A stretch of DNA of 64,000 nt, from the NCBI RefSeq assembly GCF_004569505.1, contig NZ_SPPK01000002.1, positions 558,001 through 622,000 of the forward strand. Direction: 5' to 3'. This document shows positions 9,578 to 18,647 of the stretch, in pieces; position 1 is the first letter of the stretch, and each line of letters begins with the position of its first letter. Source of the DNA: Dysgonomonas mossii. Lineage in GTDB: Bacteria; Bacteroidota; Bacteroidia; Bacteroidales; Dysgonomonadaceae. Both the position numbers and the translations under genes were made by a program. The notes under the pieces were generated by a model. That model ran no database searches. It was not told the origin of the DNA and was given only the letters and a program-made list of their open reading frames with translations.

Positions 9578-10606
9578 TTATTTAGTATACCAGGTTTCTA
9601 ATCCCTTTTTTGTAAAAGTGTATGGTTGTATCTGCGCGTCCAATCCTTGTAAAGCTTTAGCTACGGAAAAACGTGTATTTCTCGGACAATAGAAAAACAC
9701 ATATCCTCCACCTCCGGCCCCCGATATTTTGCCTCCTGTGGCTCCGGCGGATATGGCTGTATTGTATAGTTCTTCGAAAAGCGGAGTGGAAATTCCGTCC
9801 GCCATGTCTCGTTTGTAAGTCCATCCCCGATGCAAAACATCTCCTATTTCGTCCAGATTATTTTTCAGAATAGCTTCCTTTATTTCATAAGACTGTTTTT
9901 TTATCTGATGCATTGCTTCTATTGACCTTTCTTGATGATCTTTAACATTCTTTTGTTGCTTTTCGATGATATCTCCCGAATTTCTACTCGAGTTGGTGTA
10001 GCAAAGCAACAAGTTGTTAGATAGCTCATTGATTATTTCGTTGCGGATGCGTAGAGGATTTACAATCACTTTGTCATCTGCATAGAATTCCATAAAGTTA
10101 AACCCTCCGAATGCTGCGGCATACTGATCTTGTTTTCCTCCTGCTTGCTTTAGGTCTATTCGTTCTATCTGATATGCCAGATATGCCAGGTCGTAATCGC
10201 CCAAAGGCAAAGAGAGCCATTCGGTATATGCACCCAATATAGCAATGGCTAGGGTAGAGGATGTTCCTAGTCCCGAGCCAAAAGGAACTTCGAGAGCACA
10301 GGTCAGCGTAAAAGATAAAGGCTTTTTTATAAAGTCTTTGATTACCCTGTTGTATATACCTTTCATCAAATCGGCTTTATCGTTGGCGATAGGTAGTTCG
10401 ATCGCAGAATCGAAAATATATTCCTCATTTGTTTGTGGAATACGGAATACAATTTTGTTGTCGGTGCGAGGTTCAATATTTGCGAATGCATACAAATTTA
10501 TAGTTGCATTCAATATACATCCTCCATACAAATCCGAGTATGGAGATACATCGGTTCCTCCACCTGCTAATCCTAATCGGAATGGGGCTTTACTTCTTAT
10601 TATCAT
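9578..10606 (-). CDS. hddA: D-glycero-D-manno-heptose 7-phosphate kinase (GHMP family)
   Basis: The 342-residue GHMP kinase probably phosphorylates D-glycero-alpha-D-manno-heptose 7-phosphate at C1, the second step of GDP-heptose synthesis. The start KAPFRLGLAGGGTDVSPY is characteristic of HddA-like kinases. The GHMP phosphate-binding loop is PFGSGLGTSSTLA near residues 108-120, and the C-terminal glycine block is GGKISGAGGGGYVFF. The next two genes upstream in the operon encode a GmhB-like phosphatase and an HddC-like guanylyltransferase, which makes the heptose assignment stronger than a related sugar-kinase function. Confidence 0.86.
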   Translation of the reverse strand: MIIRSKAPFRLGLAGGGTDVSPYSDLYGGCILNATINLYAFANIEPRTDNKIVFRIPQTNEEYIFDSAIELPIANDKADLMKGIYNRVIKDFIKKPLSFTLTCALEVPFGSGLGTSSTLAIAILGAYTEWLSLPLGDYDLAYLAYQIERIDLKQAGGKQDQYAAAFGGFNFMEFYADDKVIVNPLRIRNEIINELSNNLLLCYTNSSRNSGDIIEKQQKNVKDHQERSIEAMHQIKKQSYEIKEAILKNNLDEIGDVLHRGWTYKRDMADGISTPLFEELYNTAISAGATGGKISGAGGGGYVFFYCPRNTRFSVAKALQGLDAQIQPYTFTKKGLETWYTK

Positions 10607-10617
10607 GACTTGATATT

Positions 10618-11175
10618 TTAAAATATCTTGAGCAGACTATCTGCAAACTTATATAGATTTTTGTAATGTGCGTTAATGTTCTCGTATATTTTATGACCTT
10701 CGGGATATTTATCACCCACTAGTATTGTGTACATTCCCACTTTGTTGCCGAATTCAATGTCTGACATGCTATTGCCTACCATAATTGAATTTTCGAACTC
10801 TATTTCGGGGAAATCAGTAAGTGCTTTAAAAGCCATTCCCACATTGGGTTTTCTGTTTATAGAGTCAGATGTCAGATCAGTACAATAATATATTCGATCT
10901 ATATGTCCGCCCGAAGTTTCTATCTGGGATAGCATATAGCTATGTACTTCTTCCAAGTCGGATATGCTCATCTTGCCACGGCCAACTCCACGCTGATTGG
11001 TGACAATGAAAATGCGTTCGAATCTAGAAGATAAGATTCTGATAGCCTGTAAAGTTTTGTCTATAAATACAAATTCTGGTATATTCTTGACATAATCGCT
11101 GGGGCGTTCTACATTAATAACGCCATCTCTATCAAGAAATAAATACTTGTATTTGTCTAAATTTTGTTTGTCCAT
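10618..11175 (-). CDS. gmhB: D-glycero-D-manno-heptose 1,7-bisphosphate phosphatase
   Basis: A HAD-superfamily phosphatase of about 185 residues removes the C7 phosphate from heptose bisphosphate. HAD motif I is FLDRDGVINVE, with the nucleophilic Asp; motif II is IVTNQRGVGRG; motif IV is IMVGNSMSDIEFG. The open frame extends to 11217, overlapping the upstream gene, but the ATG at 11173-11175 (MDKQNLDKYKYLF) lies 7 nt after that gene's stop and gives a normal GmhB N-terminus. It is flanked by hddC and hddA, so the GDP-heptose route is nearly complete. Confidence 0.86.
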   Translation of the reverse strand: MDKQNLDKYKYLFLDRDGVINVERPSDYVKNIPEFVFIDKTLQAIRILSSRFERIFIVTNQRGVGRGKMSISDLEEVHSYMLSQIETSGGHIDRIYYCTDLTSDSINRKPNVGMAFKALTDFPEIEFENSIMVGNSMSDIEFGNKVGMYTILVGDKYPEGHKIYENINAHYKNLYKFADSLLKIF

Positions 11176-11182
11176 CTTAATT

Positions 11183-11878
11183 TTACAAGTTCTTAAAATC
11201 TTGATTTGCCTTCGCAAAGTCGGAAGGAATCCCTATGTCGATAAAATAACCATCTTGCACACAGCCGTAGAATGGAATATTGTTGATATGCTTTTCCATC
11301 ACATCTTTTTCGAAAGAAAATTTTTCAGGAAGGCTTAATGTCTGAAATAGACTTTTGTTTATTACGTACACTCCTCCATTGATTAATCCCTTTGCGCAAT
11401 GCTGTTTCTCGTTAAAGCGAATGATGCGTCCTTCTTGATTTAGATCGACAGAACCATAACGGTCAAAATCTGTCATAGGTTTCAATGCTAGGGATATTAT
11501 CGCTTTCTTTTCTTTATGAAACTCTGCTAACAGAGTAGTATCTACATCAAAGAATGTATCTCCGTTGAAGATAAAGGCTTTATCTGTTTCTACTTTGTCG
11601 AATGCCAACTTGATTGCCCCGCCTGTTCCTAAGGGTGAATCTTCTACAACATAAGATATCTTGAAAGGGTATGATTTGCCGTCGAGCCACTGTAGTACAA
11701 CTTCCGATTTATAACCCAATGAAAGAATAAGGTGATCGAATTGCTGATTTTTTGCATAGTTGAACAAGTAACTCAAAAATGGTTTTCCGGCTACTTCGGC
11801 CATGCATTTCGGAACATCATTTACTACCGATTGTAAACGGGTGCCCAGCCCTCCGGCTAATATAATACATTCTTTCAT
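11183..11878 (-). CDS. hddC: Heptose 1-phosphate guanylyltransferase (nucleotidyltransferase)
   Basis: The 231-residue nucleotidyltransferase probably makes GDP-D-glycero-alpha-D-manno-heptose from heptose 1-phosphate and GTP. The signature ILAGGLGTRLQSVVND lies at residues 6-21, followed by PKCMAEVAGKPFL and a metal-binding FNGDTFFD. A generic sugar-1-phosphate nucleotidyltransferase is the alternative; the adjoining gmhB and hddA genes favour the heptose function. No gmhA isomerase gene is in the window, so the first step must be encoded elsewhere. Confidence 0.84.
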   Translation of the reverse strand: MKECIILAGGLGTRLQSVVNDVPKCMAEVAGKPFLSYLFNYAKNQQFDHLILSLGYKSEVVLQWLDGKSYPFKISYVVEDSPLGTGGAIKLAFDKVETDKAFIFNGDTFFDVDTTLLAEFHKEKKAIISLALKPMTDFDRYGSVDLNQEGRIIRFNEKQHCAKGLINGGVYVINKSLFQTLSLPEKFSFEKDVMEKHINNIPFYGCVQDGYFIDIGIPSDFAKANQDFKNL

Positions 11879-11905
11879 TTTGCTGTTTTTGCTATTACTG
11901 CTTCT

Positions 11906-13180
11906 TTATATCTTATTGCTTATACTTCTTTGCTTCATTTTTATTTTGCTCTTCGCATATAGCTTAGGCATATATACGTAATATTTATAGAACATGAAAT
12001 AGAAGAATATGATGTATAATATGAGATTTAAGTCGATAAGTCCTTTTACATTCAGCGCCAAGGTGTATACAAACATCGATATGGCAACCATATTAACACC
12101 CCAGTCTTTTGTTAAGCTAAGTTTTATGATATATAGCTGATATACGAAAAATCCCAGAGTTCCTATTATTCCCGAGAAGAATAGAAGCCGGCTATATCCC
12201 ACATCGGTACCAAAAAATGTGGCTGTTCCTTGCCCTATGATCAGTTCTGAGAATTTTGTCGGTATCAAAAACATCTGAGATAATCCACTTGAAGACTTCG
12301 TTTCTAATCGCCCGTGTACAAAGAGGTTTGTAAACAATTCGAAAGCCCAGTCAGTAAAGCTCGAAAAGTAAAACATTGCAAAAGTATATCCGGCAACCAT
12401 CAGGAATGCCGCAGCTATGACAAATGTCTTCGCTTGTTTCTTCACTGCCCTGTTGTCCCACAGATACAATACCGCAATAAGAGCAAACCCCACCGCCATA
12501 CCTACAATCGTTGTACGAGCCATAAACAGACCGATATAAAAAATAAATACGTACAATGTAGCCAGTATAATAAACTCTTTGGTAGTAAGTTTCATTCTCA
12601 TAAAGAGATAGGAAAGTAAGATAAGGGCAATACCACTGATTGCTCCCGCTCCAAAGAACCCGATGCCATATCCCAACAGGCGTTGCCCTCCGGCCTCCTC
12701 CATGATTTCTTCAGTGTACTCTCCGCCTTCCATCTGTAAAGATATTAGGAATTCTTTAACAGGATCGCTTATGTACATCAAAAATGCGCAAAGAGACTGT
12801 AATGCGATGGCTCCGATAATGTATAAGAGAACAGTGTTGAGGGTAGGTTTTTTATGTATCTTAAATATAAGTAACATAATAATATATGCTGTAAAGAACC
12901 AGGCAATCCTACTCTTTACATAGTCGAAGCTAAATCCTCCGTCATCGGCTCCATTGTACCATACCGAAGTGTAAAAAATCAGAAATAAAGCAAAAGTGGC
13001 AACCATCACATATACAACTTCCCGAAATGGAAAACGATGATAGGCATAGATAGCTAGTCCGATCAAACCCGATAGAGAAATGAAAGATGAGCCTCGTACA
13101 TCCAAAGCCTGTGGATAAATATAATAGAACGTTACCAATAAAGGAACCAACATTGGTAATACCTGTTTCAATTTAGGCAT
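11906..13180 (-). CDS. O-antigen polymerase/ligase-like membrane protein
   Basis: A 424-residue integral membrane protein has roughly eleven to twelve hydrophobic segments and a larger loop near residues 145-175 (EGGEYTEEIMEEAGG). Together with its place among glycosyltransferase genes, this topology suggests a Wzy-type polymerase or WaaL-type ligase; the two are hard to tell apart by sequence. The stretch GQGTATFFGTDVGYSRLLFF near residues 316-335 resembles the conserved GxG plus C-terminal loop of the O-antigen ligase family. It starts 5 nt after the adjacent GT2 gene. Confidence 0.75.
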   Translation of the reverse strand: MPKLKQVLPMLVPLLVTFYYIYPQALDVRGSSFISLSGLIGLAIYAYHRFPFREVVYVMVATFALFLIFYTSVWYNGADDGGFSFDYVKSRIAWFFTAYIIMLLIFKIHKKPTLNTVLLYIIGAIALQSLCAFLMYISDPVKEFLISLQMEGGEYTEEIMEEAGGQRLLGYGIGFFGAGAISGIALILLSYLFMRMKLTTKEFIILATLYVFIFYIGLFMARTTIVGMAVGFALIAVLYLWDNRAVKKQAKTFVIAAAFLMVAGYTFAMFYFSSFTDWAFELFTNLFVHGRLETKSSSGLSQMFLIPTKFSELIIGQGTATFFGTDVGYSRLLFFSGIIGTLGFFVYQLYIIKLSLTKDWGVNMVAISMFVYTLALNVKGLIDLNLILYIIFFYFMFYKYYVYMPKLYAKSKIKMKQRSISNKI

Positions 13181-13185
13181 ACACT

Positions 13186-14250
13186 TTATCTAAATACTAG
13201 TTTGTAAATAAGGGACTTTTTATATCTGAGTCTAAAAGTACACTTTGTATAAAAAATAGCCAAATCTCTTGATGTATAATTTCTTTCATCGTATAAAGAT
13301 GAGGCTTTCATCTTCTTTATTACTTTCAGACCTAAACGAGAATTTGCACACAGACGTAACCATGTAAGCGAAAGAAGCTTCACAAGATAATTTTCGTCAC
13401 AGAAGTCTTTGTCTTTATTCAGTTTGAGTAAGGAAACCATAAATGCTTCACACTTGTCAAGATAGTCGAATGACGATTGTAAAGGAACACATTCTGCTAC
13501 AGAAGTATAGATATTTATAAAGTCGTCATTGGTAGGTAAGCCCAAATGCTTGCAATGTATTTTAAACACCTTCTTCTTATTCTCTGTTTGCAGTTCTTCG
13601 TGCAAAGAGGATACCTGTTGCTTATGCACACGATACAGCAACAAAGGCTCATTCAGATTTCCCAACTTTGTTTTGTACATAGCTTCAGACCATAATGCAT
13701 AGTCTTCGACATGTAAATACTCCGGCTCAAATTTTAATCCCAATTCGGTAAAGACTCTCTTGCGAATCATTACCGCCGGATGGCATATTCCCGACCGAAA
13801 AAGCATATATCCTCGCAGCTCCCGATCGTGTGTCGGGCTATGGTTCAGATCTTTTTTACTCGGATTTTCTGATCGGAAGGCATAAAACTGTGAACTTACT
13901 ATATCATGATCGGTATGTTTCTCCAAAAATGCGACTTCCTTTTCGATGCGAGTAGGCAAGGAGATATCGTCAGCATCCATACGTGCTATATAATCACCTT
14001 TGCACAGCAAGATACCTTTGTTCAATGTTTGTATTAATTTCAGATTCTTTTCATTGGTGAAAACACTTATCCGAGAATCTTTTTTTGCCATAGCCTGTAA
14101 TAATTCTCCTGTTCTGTCAGTAGAACAGTCATTTATGGCTATAACTTCAAGGTTACGATATGTTTGATTTAGAATCGAATTGATCGATTCTTCCACATAC
14201 CTTTCTACATTATAGCAGGGTATTAATACAGAGACTAAAGGTTGGCTCAT
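13186..14250 (-). CDS. Glycosyltransferase, GT2 family
   Basis: The 354-residue GT-A enzyme begins with the canonical family 2 block PLVSVLIPCYNVERYVEE. It continues with INDCSTDRTGE and the DxD-bearing segment YIARMDADDISLPTR near residues 87-101, which binds metal and nucleotide sugar. A further HVEDYALW matches the usual ED motif near the catalytic base. It overlaps the upstream GT4 gene by 4 nt (14247-14250), so the two are probably translationally coupled. Confidence 0.92.
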   Translation of the reverse strand: MSQPLVSVLIPCYNVERYVEESINSILNQTYRNLEVIAINDCSTDRTGELLQAMAKKDSRISVFTNEKNLKLIQTLNKGILLCKGDYIARMDADDISLPTRIEKEVAFLEKHTDHDIVSSQFYAFRSENPSKKDLNHSPTHDRELRGYMLFRSGICHPAVMIRKRVFTELGLKFEPEYLHVEDYALWSEAMYKTKLGNLNEPLLLYRVHKQQVSSLHEELQTENKKKVFKIHCKHLGLPTNDDFINIYTSVAECVPLQSSFDYLDKCEAFMVSLLKLNKDKDFCDENYLVKLLSLTWLRLCANSRLGLKVIKKMKASSLYDERNYTSRDLAIFYTKCTFRLRYKKSLIYKLVFR

Positions 14251-15311
14251 TTTTTATTTGCTACTATTGTGTTAAAGACAGCGCCATAACTGTCTACCAT
14301 TTTCTCTATCGTAAAATTTGCAAGATATGATTGTCTTGCACACTCAGACATGCTCTTCTGGATGTTTTCATCAGATAAAATATATTGTATTTTTTCTTCA
14401 AAGATAGAGGCTTTATTCTCTACCGCAAAACCATTCTTCCCGTCCAATACTTCTGTAATACCTCCTACAGCAGATGCAACTACCGGAACTTTGAATGCCA
14501 GAGCTTCAAGTATCGACATTGGCAACCCCTCGTAGTTGGATGGTAATATAAAAACATCAGCGTATCTTAAATAAGTAAAAGCAGAATGCATTTCACCCAA
14601 ACAAAATACATTGGGCGGCAGTCCCTCTATTTCCTCTTTATTGCCAATCCACACAAAGGCATATTGAGGCATTTCATGTGCTATATCCAGAAATAAATCG
14701 AATTTCTTTTGTTTCGATATTCGCGAAATACACATGATTGTTTTGGGATAATCTTTTTTTATACTCTCTAACTTTTCAGTCAGAGGATCTTGTTCAATTT
14801 TGTTTGTCAGATAGTGATCTGCAACGCCATTGTATATCCTTCCTACGTTTTTACAGATATTTTCCTTCTTCATCATATCCACATCGTATTGGCTCACTCC
14901 AATGATGCGGAATGCTTTGTGCTTCAACAATTTTTCGATAACTAAGAATTTCCGAAAAGCAGTCCTTATCGAATCAAATCCATGTACAGTATATACAATT
15001 GTTTTACGACCGAAGACTAATCGCCCGATCGCTCCCATCTTGGAAGAGTGCAGATGCACAACATCGGGTTTGTATTTGATACGATAGTAGAATAATTTCA
15101 ATAAAAGCATTATATCTTTTATTGAAACCTCTTTACAATGATTGTTTAGCTTAATGCGGGTAAAATTATCTCCCAAATTACTCCAGGCTTCGCCATTACC
15201 TCCATATAGGAGAAAGAGTTCGTGTTCAGAACTGAATTTTTTTACCAGGTCTGCAACTATAGTCTGGGCGCCGCCATATTCAGAAACCGTAATAACCTGG
15301 AAGATTTTCAT
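14247..15311 (-). CDS. Glycosyltransferase, GT4 family; first gene of the glycan operon
   Basis: The 354-residue GT-B enzyme starts MKIFQVITVSEYGGAQTIV, a typical group 1 glycosyltransferase opening, and has VHLHSSKMGAIGRL. The donor side contains ISRISKQKKFDLFLDIA and the E-x7-E block NYEGLPMSILEALAFKVPVV near residues 260-279. It leads a run of ten genes with gaps of 27 nt or less that ends at 5105. A -7 box lies 50 nt upstream (15361-15368). The donor and acceptor sugars cannot be assigned. Confidence 0.92.
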   Translation of the reverse strand: MKIFQVITVSEYGGAQTIVADLVKKFSSEHELFLLYGGNGEAWSNLGDNFTRIKLNNHCKEVSIKDIMLLLKLFYYRIKYKPDVVHLHSSKMGAIGRLVFGRKTIVYTVHGFDSIRTAFRKFLVIEKLLKHKAFRIIGVSQYDVDMMKKENICKNVGRIYNGVADHYLTNKIEQDPLTEKLESIKKDYPKTIMCISRISKQKKFDLFLDIAHEMPQYAFVWIGNKEEIEGLPPNVFCLGEMHSAFTYLRYADVFILPSNYEGLPMSILEALAFKVPVVASAVGGITEVLDGKNGFAVENKASIFEEKIQYILSDENIQKSMSECARQSYLANFTIEKMVDSYGAVFNTIVANKK

Positions 15312-15360
15312 GTAATTATCTTGTAGAATTGTTTGCTCTAACTGTTATCACCATTCATGC

Positions 15361-15368
15361 AAAGATAA
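15361..15368 (-). promoter_or_regulatory. -7 box of the glycan operon promoter
   Basis: On the minus strand TATCTTTG matches TAnnTTTG, 50 nt upstream of the first glycan gene. No clean TTTG is found 19-21 nt further upstream, so the promoter is only half-supported. Confidence 0.45.
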
Positions 15369-15425
15369 CATTTTTTATATCTTTTGTGTTACATCTCTCT
15401 GTTTTATGACAATAACAAGACTATA

Positions 15426-16019
15426 TCACGAAGCTAACGCTAATCTTTTCCACTTGTAATATCCCATTATAGAGACAACGAAAAAGATAAAAAATAAACA
15501 GCCCGACATAATATCATGTTGAGCAAAGAGTAGGATACTTGAAATTAAATTTGCAGGAATTACCAATAGCCATTGTTCTACCCACTTTCGGGAGATCATC
15601 CACAATGCTACAATGTTGAGGGAGGTAGTGAGAGAGTCTCCAATCGTGATATATATGTTATTGGTACTAAACGAAATAAGGATGCCATAAATAAATATGG
15701 CTATAAGTGCTACTCCGATTATTATAGGCAGGGTGTAGCCTTTGGTGGCGTGAGAGATGATCTCATCTCCTGTTTCTGCATCTCTGTTGCGGAATATCCA
15801 TATCAGCCAGCCATATATAGATGCCCCGAAGAAATAAATGTATATACCCATGCTGGCATATAGTTGCGTACTATAGAATATATAGATATAAAAAGCTGCC
15901 ATGACGATACTTGCAGCCCACATCCATACATTGGCTTTGTATTCTAAGTAAAGGAAAATAAGGCCGATAATGGCTCCAACTATACTGACCCAATTATTTT
16001 CTATAAAATATTCTATCAT
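15426..16019 (-). CDS. pnuT: PnuC-family transporter, probably thiamine (PnuT)
   Basis: This membrane protein of about 197 residues has seven or so hydrophobic segments and the PnuC-type core: VGAIIGLIFLYLEYKANVWMW near the N-terminus, YFFGASIYGWLIW, and late DSLTTSLNIVALW and WLLVIPANLIS. PnuC proteins facilitate uptake of vitamin nucleosides. It lies downstream of a TonB receptor that is itself behind a TPP riboswitch, and that arrangement in Bacteroidetes marks thiamine uptake (PnuT). The frame extends to a TTG at 16061 that would lie inside a hairpin; the ATG at 16017-16019 is preferred. Confidence 0.85.
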   Translation of the reverse strand: MIEYFIENNWVSIVGAIIGLIFLYLEYKANVWMWAASIVMAAFYIYIFYSTQLYASMGIYIYFFGASIYGWLIWIFRNRDAETGDEIISHATKGYTLPIIIGVALIAIFIYGILISFSTNNIYITIGDSLTTSLNIVALWMISRKWVEQWLLVIPANLISSILLFAQHDIMSGCLFFIFFVVSIMGYYKWKRLALAS

Positions 16020-16035
16020 TGTTGTATATAAAATT

Positions 16036-16059
16036 GTGGGATGTTTTACTGCATCCCAC
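16036..16059 (-). promoter_or_regulatory. Intercistronic hairpin between the thiamine receptor and pnuT
   Basis: gtgggatg (16036-16043) pairs perfectly with catcccac (16052-16059) around an 8-nt loop, between the receptor stop and the pnuT ATG. It lacks a U tract on the minus strand, so it is more likely an mRNA processing or stability element than a terminator. Confidence 0.45.
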
Positions 16060-16077
16060 AAAGTAAATCAAAATATA

Positions 16078-18297
16078 TCAAAACCGATATCTTATCTTGC
16101 CCATCACGTTAGCTCCCGCTTGAGGAAATAACCCTTTATAAACTTGTTCTGTTCCATCTGCAAACTTATATGTATCCACCCATGCATTTGCATTATACTT
16201 TACATTTGTCAGATTGTTGATAAAAAACTGAAAATCAAATTTCCCTACTTTTTTGGCATCTAAGGTGTACGAAGCAGCAAAGTCAGTAACGAAATAATCT
16301 GACAAGCGGTTATCAGGGTTTGACGTATTGTCGTAATACATTCTTCCAACGTACTTGTTGATGAAAGAGAAGCTTATATCTTCTTTTTCGAATGGCTTGA
16401 ACGTAACCGTAAAGCTGCCGACAGTATTTGGTGAAAATGAAATGTCGGTAGATTTGAATGTTTCTGATATCTGCCCCAAGCTATTCCAGTCTGTTTGATT
16501 GTCGTAGTAAGGATAGTAAACAGTGTGATTCTTTATCTTGTTACGGCTCAGGGTCAAGTTTCCGGCTAGCTGTAGCCAATAGTTAGGCGTATAAGACAAT
16601 GCCAGTTCTATTCCTGTACGATAGCTGTCGGGTACATTTTCTTGCAATTTATAACCAACATCGTTCAATTTTCCGGTCTGTACCAATTGGTCTTTATAAT
16701 TCATGTAATAAAGATTGGTACTAAAAGCTATTGTCGCATTCGCATATTTGTAACCCAGCTCATAGTCGTACAATCTTTCGGAAGTGATGGGGATTCCTCC
16801 TTCTTTGAGAGATTCTTTAAGGTCGGCACGCAGAGGCTCTCTGTTCGATATACCCAACGATCCGTAAATCTCGTTATAATCCGCAAAGCGATAAGATACT
16901 CCCCCTTTTGGATTAATAAAACTGTAGTAGTTTTTGCTTGACAGATTTGTAAGATCATCATCGATCCCTTTCATCCGATAGTCTACATAGCGTTCTTGTA
17001 CTTCTGCGAATATCGACAGATTGGTCATCGGTTTGTATTCTGTTTTCAGGAAAACATTCATGTCTTGTTTATCTGCATCATTTCTATACCATTCGTAACC
17101 AGCAGGTATATTCTGGTTGAATTTTACCCAGAGCAATCGACCATAATGAGTTCCATCATAATAGCTATACATACTCCCTAAGGTAAAATCAAACTTCTCT
17201 TTTTCCCATTTCAGATTTACCCCTCCTACATACAAATGATTCATCATCAGTTTGCGACGTATAAGATCTGATTTTTTGTAAGTAGTACCATCTACAGTCT
17301 GATTTTCGAGTCCGAATTCTGAAAATTTACGCCCTGTTTTATAATTTTCGTAATACCCATAGCCATGATTATAACTCAAGTTTACATTCAATGTCAATGC
17401 ATTTGTCAGATAACGGGTATAGATCAGCTGTCCGATATTCGAATAGTAGTTATCCGTTTCGTTATCATAATAGCGTGTATTGCCATTGTCGTCTTTATAT
17501 TCCCCTGCCGGATTGTATCGCCTGTTTATAGCCAGCATGCTCGGATCGATACCTTCCCATGTAATGCCGGTATGCTGTATTCCGTTCATATAAATCAGCC
17601 GTATCAGTTGCCTGTCGGAGTAGTGAGACAATGCGGCATAGATATTCTTATGGTCTACCTTTCCGTTACGGATATACCCGTCACTCTTTACGTAAGAGTA
17701 TCTTGCGTCTAACGACAATCCGCTTTTCATAATGCCTGTACCTGCTGCTCCCGACAATAATAGTGTATTATATTGTCCGTAGGCTGTAGATATGTCGGCA
17801 TAGGGTTTGGGTTTTCCTCCCAGCGTTTGCATCGAAATACTAGCCCCGAAAGAGGCCGCACCGTTGGTAGATGTTCCTACTCCGCGTTGGACTTGCATAC
17901 TTTGCAATGAGTTTGATAAATCCGGCAAATTGACCCAGTATACTTCCTGACTTTCAGGATTATTCAGCGGCATCCCATTCAGGGTGATATTAATACGGTT
18001 GGCATCAGTTCCACGAATGCGAAACGAAGTGTTCCCTACTGCCGTTCCTCCTTCTGTATACGAGACTACAGATGGGAGGGTTTGCATTATAGCCGGAATG
18101 TTTTTTGCGGCGTTGTCTCCTTTTAGTTGTTTTTCGGTCAGACTAGAGTATGCTACCGGAGCATCCTGACCTACACGTGTTGCAGACACAACAACTTCAT
18201 CTAGTTTTATAACTTTCAAACTATCTGCTTTTTGTTGTGCGAAAATCCCCATTCCATTTATCAATATTATGGAAAGAGAAAGAAAGACCTTTTTCAT
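16078..18297 (-). CDS. TonB-dependent outer membrane receptor, thiamine uptake
   Basis: The 739-residue outer membrane receptor has a signal peptide ending near FAQQ and a plug domain starting LDEVVVSATRVGQDAP. Its plug signature is SFRIRGTDANRINITLNGMPLNNPES near residues 90-115 and the C-terminus is a beta strand ending KIRYRF. It imports a ligand through TonB energy. The TPP riboswitch in its leader and the following PnuC-family gene indicate thiamine or a thiamine precursor as the ligand; the protein family alone would not tell. It lacks the SusC-type N-terminal carboxypeptidase-like domain. Confidence 0.9.
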   Translation of the reverse strand: MKKVFLSLSIILINGMGIFAQQKADSLKVIKLDEVVVSATRVGQDAPVAYSSLTEKQLKGDNAAKNIPAIMQTLPSVVSYTEGGTAVGNTSFRIRGTDANRINITLNGMPLNNPESQEVYWVNLPDLSNSLQSMQVQRGVGTSTNGAASFGASISMQTLGGKPKPYADISTAYGQYNTLLLSGAAGTGIMKSGLSLDARYSYVKSDGYIRNGKVDHKNIYAALSHYSDRQLIRLIYMNGIQHTGITWEGIDPSMLAINRRYNPAGEYKDDNGNTRYYDNETDNYYSNIGQLIYTRYLTNALTLNVNLSYNHGYGYYENYKTGRKFSEFGLENQTVDGTTYKKSDLIRRKLMMNHLYVGGVNLKWEKEKFDFTLGSMYSYYDGTHYGRLLWVKFNQNIPAGYEWYRNDADKQDMNVFLKTEYKPMTNLSIFAEVQERYVDYRMKGIDDDLTNLSSKNYYSFINPKGGVSYRFADYNEIYGSLGISNREPLRADLKESLKEGGIPITSERLYDYELGYKYANATIAFSTNLYYMNYKDQLVQTGKLNDVGYKLQENVPDSYRTGIELALSYTPNYWLQLAGNLTLSRNKIKNHTVYYPYYDNQTDWNSLGQISETFKSTDISFSPNTVGSFTVTFKPFEKEDISFSFINKYVGRMYYDNTSNPDNRLSDYFVTDFAASYTLDAKKVGKFDFQFFINNLTNVKYNANAWVDTYKFADGTEQVYKGLFPQAGANVMGKIRYRF

Positions 18298-18413
18298 TTA
18301 AGATATAAATTTTGCCAGACATACGTAAATATGTCCTGATGTTAAACAAAAAAGGGGTTTGATAAGATAATTTCCCGAATGTTAAAGATATGCGTGTGCG
18401 CAATTGCATATTT

Positions 18414-18490
18414 CTCTATCCCTCCGCCGGCATTACCCGGATCAGGTTTATGGGTGTGATCTCAGCCCGTTATTTTAAGGCACCCCTAAG
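18414..18490 (-). promoter_or_regulatory. TPP riboswitch (THI element)
   Basis: On the minus strand the leader contains the hallmark blocks of the thiamine pyrophosphate riboswitch in order: GGGGTGCC, GGGCTGAGA, ACACCC, ACCTGATCCGGGTAATGCC and GGCGGAGGGA. It spans about 77 nt and ends some 115 nt before the TonB receptor start. Binding of TPP should lower expression of the receptor and the PnuC-like transporter. Confidence 0.97.
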
Positions 18491-18500
18491 ATTTCGTTGT

Positions 18501-18508
18501 CAAAGATA
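18501..18508 (-). promoter_or_regulatory. -7 box ahead of the TPP riboswitch
   Basis: TATCTTTG on the minus strand fits TAnnTTTG and sits 11 nt before the riboswitch, so transcription would start at its 5' edge. A TTG about 22 nt upstream is a weak -33 candidate. Confidence 0.5.
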
Positions 18509-18621
18509 GATATTCTATTTTGATATATAACAAGCAGTCACTTATAAAAGTTTTCTATAACTATTCTTCCCGATGTTACAAAACCTCATTTTCATAGTCA
18601 TATATATAAGATAAAATTATT

Positions 18622-18629
18622 TAACTTTG
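18622..18629 (+). promoter_or_regulatory. -7 box for the lipoprotein/helicase pair
   Basis: TAACTTTG matches TAnnTTTG and is 19 nt before the ATG at 18648, leaving a short leader. The -33 element is not clear. Confidence 0.5.
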
Positions 18630-18647
18630 TCACTAAATTATTTAATT

